Source: Anaerolinea thermophila (GTDB lineage Bacteria > Chloroflexota > Anaerolineae > Anaerolineales > Villigracilaceae). Taken from it: DNA of 9,011 nucleotides. Positions 6,504 to 9,011 of the stretch are shown here, piece after piece. The notes below the pieces were generated by a model, which saw nothing but the letters and a program-made list of their open reading frames with translations, was not told where the DNA came from and made no database searches. The DNA lies in the NCBI GenBank assembly GCA_020722305.1, contig DYLB01000040.1, positions 5,085 to 14,095 of the forward strand. Reading direction: 5' to 3'. A program made the translations under genes and the position numbers. Position 1 is the stretch's first letter, and each line of letters starts with the position of its first letter.

Positions 6504-6899
6504 TTAGGCGGCTTCCGCTTCGACTTCGTCGCCGCCCTTTTTGCGGCCGACAGCTTTCTTGGCCGATTCGACAACTTCGTGGCCTTTGGTCTTGGCGGCC
6601 GAGACGGCTTCCTGGCCTTTGGTCTTGGCAGTGGTCACGACTTCCTGGCCGCGTTCTTTCAGTTGCTGGGCCAGTTCGTCGGCGCGGGCGCGGGCTTCGG
6701 CGGCTGCGGCTTCGGCGCGGGCCAGGGCCTCTTCGGCGCTGGCGGCAGCCTTGTCACGGATCTCGATGCTCTTGTCCTTGATAATGGCACGGGTCTCTTC
6801 GCCAGATTGCGGGGCAAAGAGCAGGGCAACAACGGCCCCGGTCAATCCGCCCACGAGAAAGCCAACCAGGAAGGCTCCAAATTCATCACGATCGCTCAT
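6504..6899 (-). CDS. YtxH domain-containing protein with LEA-like 11-residue repeats
   Basis: Small protein of 131 residues, probably membrane-anchored and possibly stress-related. The N-terminal YtxH motif is clear: GFLVGGLTGAVVALLFAP (13-30) forms a glycine-rich TM helix, followed by QSGEETR (31-37). The rest is a long charged, Ala-rich amphipathic helix. Residues 84-116 are three near-identical 11-mers (GQEVVTTAKTK, GQEAVSAAKTK, GHEVVESAKKA), the periodicity of LEA and apolipoprotein-like helices. These are matched by 33-bp repeats in the DNA. The tail is basic then acidic. Function in this family is poorly known; Bacillus YtxH is a general-stress protein. The start is secure, with AGGAGAG about 7 nt before the ATG. 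Confidence 0.8.
   Translation of the reverse strand: MSDRDEFGAFLVGFLVGGLTGAVVALLFAPQSGEETRAIIKDKSIEIRDKAAASAEEALARAEAAAAEARARADELAQQLKERGQEVVTTAKTKGQEAVSAAKTKGHEVVESAKKAVGRKKGGDEVEAEAA
6552..6650. repeat. 33-bp tandem repeats inside the YtxH gene
   Basis: Three in-frame 33-bp units encode the 11-residue repeats at residues 84-116. The 16-base run GGCCTTTGGTCTTGGC recurs exactly 33 bp apart, at 6581-6596 and 6614-6629. Duplication at this locus therefore looks recent enough to leave nucleotide identity. Confidence 0.7.
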
Positions 6900-6957
6900 T
6901 TTATTACTCTCCTTTCGGGATTCGAGTTTGGTTAGTTAACAAAGTTCTTGGGATGGG

Positions 6958-7401
6958 TTAACGTTTTTTCAAGCCGACTAAATTGAGCAGTTTTTGCAAA
7001 CCGGCCAGGTAGGAGTTCAATTTGATGACAGGTTCGACCACATTTTCGCTCAGGAACTCGGTGGTCCCCCGCAGGGTGTTGACCGTCTCGTTGGTCGCGC
7101 TCAGGATCGGCCGGACCTCGTTTTGCAGCAGGTTGATCAGGCTGGCGATCTGGATGATCAGGATGATCAGGGCTGCGCCGATGACGAGCGATTCGAGGGC
7201 TACGAAGATGATGAAAATGTCACGGATGGTCTCGGTAGGGGTGCCTGGCCTGAGCAGGAAAATGACCGCCAAAACGATCAAGGTTATGAAGATGACCCCT
7301 GCGATGGCTACCGTGATGACGATGCGTCGTTGCTGGCGTAATGCCTCAGCTTCAGACTCAGCGGTAACGGGAGGTGTGGTCTCATTCGAGTAGTCAGCCA
7401 T
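6958..7401 (-). CDS. Small two-helix membrane protein of unknown function
   Basis: A protein of 147 residues from the ATG at 7401. A polar N-terminus rich in Thr, Ser and Glu (1-26) is followed by TM1 at about 27-50 and TM2 at about 62-92. The C-terminal region of about 50 residues (NEVRPILSATNETVNTLR onward) has the heptad-like pattern seen in DUF948-type proteins, which often sit beside YtxH genes. I do not recognise it more precisely. It precedes the YtxH gene by 58 bp in the same orientation, so the two likely act together at the membrane. An ATG at 7422 would add seven residues, but it lies upstream of a consensus -10 box and is rejected. No Shine-Dalgarno precedes 7401. Confidence 0.72.
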   Translation of the reverse strand: MADYSNETTPPVTAESEAEALRQQRRIVITVAIAGVIFITLIVLAVIFLLRPGTPTETIRDIFIIFVALESLVIGAALIILIIQIASLINLLQNEVRPILSATNETVNTLRGTTEFLSENVVEPVIKLNSYLAGLQKLLNLVGLKKR

Positions 7402-7407
7402 AGAGTG

Positions 7408-7416
7408 ATTATAGCA
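7408..7416 (-). promoter_or_regulatory. Extended -10 promoter for a leaderless mRNA
   Basis: TGCTATAAT on the minus strand is an extended -10 (TGn + TATAAT). The last base of the -10 lies six bases before the A of the ATG at 7401. Initiation at the normal distance would therefore start on, or within a base or two of, the start codon. The -35 is weak, which is usual for extended -10 promoters. Confidence 0.6.
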
Positions 7417-7440
7417 CAGCATACAGCGTTTATTGCGCGG

Positions 7441-7462
7441 CTGTCACCCAAATTGGGGACAG
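7441..7462. repeat. Imperfect palindrome, REP-like
   Basis: CTGTC, a bulged A, CCCA, then AAT as loop, TGGG and GACAG form a 9-bp stem with one bulge. The wording (TTGGGGACAGG) resembles palindromes found beside IS200-like/REP-associated transposase genes. No transposase is present. It sits between the broken MTHFR end and the leaderless promoter. Confidence 0.35.
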
Positions 7463-7482
7463 GGTTCGAAATTGCCGCCTGC

Positions 7483-8458
7483 TTAAAGAAAAACAGCGGG
7501 AGCAGCCCGGCCTCGGTAACGATGCGCGGCACGATCTCCTCCCAGCCGACAGCCATCAGGTGGATGCCGTTGACGCCTTGCTTACCGCGGATCTGCTCGA
7601 TCAGTTCCAGGGCGATCTGCACGCCTTCCTCTTCGGCGTTGCCCTGGTCTCGGCGTCTTCCATGCGCTTTATCAGCTTATCAGGGATGAAGACGCCGGGG
7701 ACGGTATCGTTCATGTAGCGGGCGATCTTGCAGTTCTTGATTGGGGTGATGCCGATGAGGATGTAGACCTTGTCCAGGATGCCACGCCTGGCGATCTCGT
7801 TCAGCCAGATTTCCAGCCCGTCGGCGTCGTAGACCAGGTTGGTCTGGAAGAACTGCGCCCCGGCGTTGACCTTCTTGTGCTCGCGCAGGGCCTGGAATTT
7901 CGGCTTGGAGGCAAACGGGGAGGCTGCCGCGCCCGGGAAGTACTTGGGCGGGAACTTGATGTTGCGGCCGTCCAGGTATTTGCCTTCGTCGCGCATCTTG
8001 CGCAGGATCCACAGCATCTGGATCGAGTCGATGTCAATCACGTCCATCCGGCCTTTGGGATCGGGGGCCATCTTCATGCTGTCGCCGGACAGGCACAGGA
8101 TGTTGCGGACGCCCAGGGCGGCCTTGTACTTGGCGGCCAGGTCGGCCATGGCTTCCCAGTTGGAGTCGGTCGCAGCGTGGATCAGGACGGTTTCACCGGA
8201 GCAGGCCTGAAGTCCGGGTTCGAGGGTGGCTGCCTCGCCGATCAGGATCAGCGGGCGGTCCGTCGCCCCGCGCACGGCCTTGACGGCCGCGCCGAAATCT
8301 CCAGAATCCGCTTCCATGGCGAAACCATCCACCACGAAATCCATGCCCACATAGCTGACCGAGTAAGCATGGGCCGCGGCAGCTTTGGCGGCGATGTCGC
8401 CGTCGCTGGCTTTGAAGCGGACGAAGATGCCGGGTTTATTATAGACTTTAGTTTCGCC
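7483..8458 (-). pseudogene. Broken AcsC/CdhE-MTHFR chimera (Wood-Ljungdahl pathway remnant)
   Basis: The longest intact piece (from the GTG at 8350 down to 7601) and its upstream in-frame extension to 8458 read as two joined proteins. Upstream of about 8120 the translation (GETKVYNKPGIFVRF, VVDGFAMEADSGDFGAAVKA, HAATDSNWEAMADLAAKYK) matches the TIM barrel of AcsC/CdhE, the large subunit of the corrinoid iron-sulfur protein. After KYKA it switches to the C-terminal half of methylenetetrahydrofolate reductase (ALGVRNILCLSGD, KYFPGAAASPF, GAQFFQTNLVYD, VYILIGITPIKN). A -1 shift near 7649 moves the rest (DQGNAEEEGVQIALELIEQI, then AVGWEEIVPRIVTEAGLLP) into another frame. A TAG at 8468-8470 closes the frame upstream, so the Fe-S N-terminus is missing. 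The AcsC corrin domain and the MTHFR N-terminus are missing too. It cannot be a working copy of either enzyme. Family calls are from remembered homologues, not searches. Confidence 0.72.
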
Positions 8459-8587
8459 TTTTTTCTTCTACCCCATATATGGTGTTGCGACGAGTGACTT
8501 TGCCACTATATATGGGGGGTGTATTAACTCAAATTGCCTGTTTTAGACCGGAAAATAGGTAAAAACGCAATTTTGGCGAAACTAAAG
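8446..8587. repeat. 13-bp inverted repeat flanking an AT-rich gap
   Basis: CTTTAGTTTCGCC at 8446-8458 is the exact reverse complement of GGCGAAACTAAAG at 8575-8587. The left arm encodes the first residues of the AcsC-like remnant and the right arm overlaps the metF stop codon, so the arms sit exactly at both edges of recognisable coding sequence. TTTATT occurs just outside each arm (8435-8440 and 8591-8596), not directly adjoining it. This could be the termini of a small element, or a microhomology scar. Confidence 0.55.
8470..8518. promoter_or_regulatory. Paired near-palindromic boxes resembling NrdR sites
   Basis: Two 16-bp boxes, ACCCCATATATGGTGT (8470-8485) and CCACTATATATGGGGG (8503-8518), share the CxATATATxG core of the NrdR box. 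They start 33 bp apart, close to the usual 31-32 bp. By eye they match 13 and 12 of 16 consensus positions. A plus-strand TTGCGA (8485-8490), 16-nt spacer, TATATA (8507-8512) promoter overlaps them. NrdR normally represses ribonucleotide reductase genes, and none is in this window. Confidence 0.4.
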
Positions 8588-9011
8588 ACCTTTATTGAAG
8601 TTTGGAATATGCCAAGTCTCGCCCAGACTCATTCCCAGTGTTTCATAAATTTTCAGGGTTGCTACGGAACGATTCAGTGTGTAAAAGTGAATACCTGAAA
8701 CATTGTGGTCGTATAAATCAAAGACTTGTTCCGTTGCCCAATGGATACCGACTTTTTCAACCGCGTCATCGCTTTGAGCGCGTAACGCAGCGCGCAGCAG
8801 CTTTGCGGGTATGCGCGTGCCTAATGCTAGTTCGGACATACGCTTTAAGCCACGTAAAGAAGTGATGGGCATAATGCCTGCGATGATGGGAACTTTGATT
8901 CCTGCAATTTCGCAACGCTCGCAGAAGTCGTAAAAGTCGCGGTTATCGAAAAAGAGTTGGGTGCAAATACAATCTGCACCCGCATCTACCTTTGCTTTCA
9001 AGTAATCCATC
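8582..9011 (-). CDS. metF: 5,10-methylenetetrahydrofolate reductase MetF (C-terminal part, 5' end beyond the window)
   Basis: FAD enzyme that reduces methylene-THF to methyl-THF for methionine synthesis or the methyl branch of the acetyl-CoA pathway. The 142 residues visible are roughly the second half of a protein of about 290-300; the rest lies past the right edge. Classical MetF motifs are intact: GADCICTQLFFDN (11-23, with the folate-binding TQ pair), VPIIAGIMPITS (40-51), VGIHWATEQVFDLYD (87-101) and GIHFYTLNRS (106-115). The stop is TAG at 8582-8584. Base composition and codon choice are visibly more AT-rich than every other gene here (two 60-base hand counts gave 35-43% GC, against about 68% in a sample at 8101-8160). 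It is a different MTHFR type from the broken one beside it. Confidence 0.9.
   Translation of the reverse strand, partial: MDYLKAKVDAGADCICTQLFFDNRDFYDFCERCEIAGIKVPIIAGIMPITSLRGLKRMSELALGTRIPAKLLRAALRAQSDDAVEKVGIHWATEQVFDLYDHNVSGIHFYTLNRSVATLKIYETLGMSLGETWHIPNFNKGL

Noticed and set aside
7402..7422. ATG at 7422 as start of the membrane protein
   Set aside because: The consensus extended -10 box lies between it and the ATG at 7401.
7308..7622. A separate 104-residue gene
   Set aside because: Its first 40 residues are the shifted continuation of the MTHFR remnant, and the rest is non-coding read-through into the next gene.
8520..8581. Intrinsic terminator after metF
   Set aside because: There are short T-runs, but only a mismatched stem around CGCCAAAATTGCG; too weak to call.
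1..9011. CRISPR array, tRNA, rRNA, or a complete insertion sequence
   Set aside because: I saw no regularly spaced repeats, no cloverleaf-like sequence, no rRNA motifs and no transposase or integrase reading frame.

Overview
The window looks like part of a GC-rich bacterial chromosome, most likely Chloroflexota and probably class Anaerolineae. That placement is an inference from three things: separate secD and secF genes, a YtxH protein beside a small two-helix membrane protein, and acetyl-CoA-pathway (AcsC-type) sequence of the kind found in that group. No rRNA or other taxonomic marker is present. Every convincing gene lies on the minus strand, so the reading order is from high to low coordinates. 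Nearly all plus-strand open frames are antisense shadows produced by high GC.

Right end (about 8575-9011): the 3' half of a classical MetF-type 5,10-methylenetetrahydrofolate reductase. It is clearly more AT-rich than the rest and is cut by the window edge. A short AT-rich gap (8459-8581) follows. It holds two near-palindromic boxes resembling NrdR sites and a 13-bp inverted repeat that sits exactly at the edges of the neighbouring coding sequences. From 8458 down to about 7483 is a high-GC wreck. The first part reads as the TIM barrel of AcsC/CdhE, the large subunit of the corrinoid iron-sulfur protein. It then switches in frame near 8120 to the C-terminal half of a second, different MTHFR, and that part is broken by a frameshift near 7649. 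This stretch is either a decayed genomic rearrangement or an assembly junction, and it is the most unusual part of the window.

Centre right (6504-7401): a small membrane protein that appears to be transcribed from an extended -10 promoter with essentially no leader, then a YtxH-domain protein with LEA-like 11-residue repeats. This unit is closed by a strong 12-bp hairpin terminator.

Centre (3667-6442): a tight four-gene cluster. It encodes a class I SAM methyltransferase, a PP2C/SpoIIE-like phosphatase, a two-TM ion-channel-like protein with an RCK (TrkA-N/TrkA-C) module but a non-canonical selectivity filter, and a small P-loop kinase-like NTPase. The last two genes overlap by 14 bp.

Left (1-3588): secD and secF, the accessory Sec translocase subunits, form a two-gene operon behind a consensus -10 box. 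It ends in an unusual double-hairpin element and then an intrinsic terminator. Beyond the terminator lies an RlmI/RlmK-like 23S rRNA methyltransferase whose real start is a GTG downstream of that terminator.
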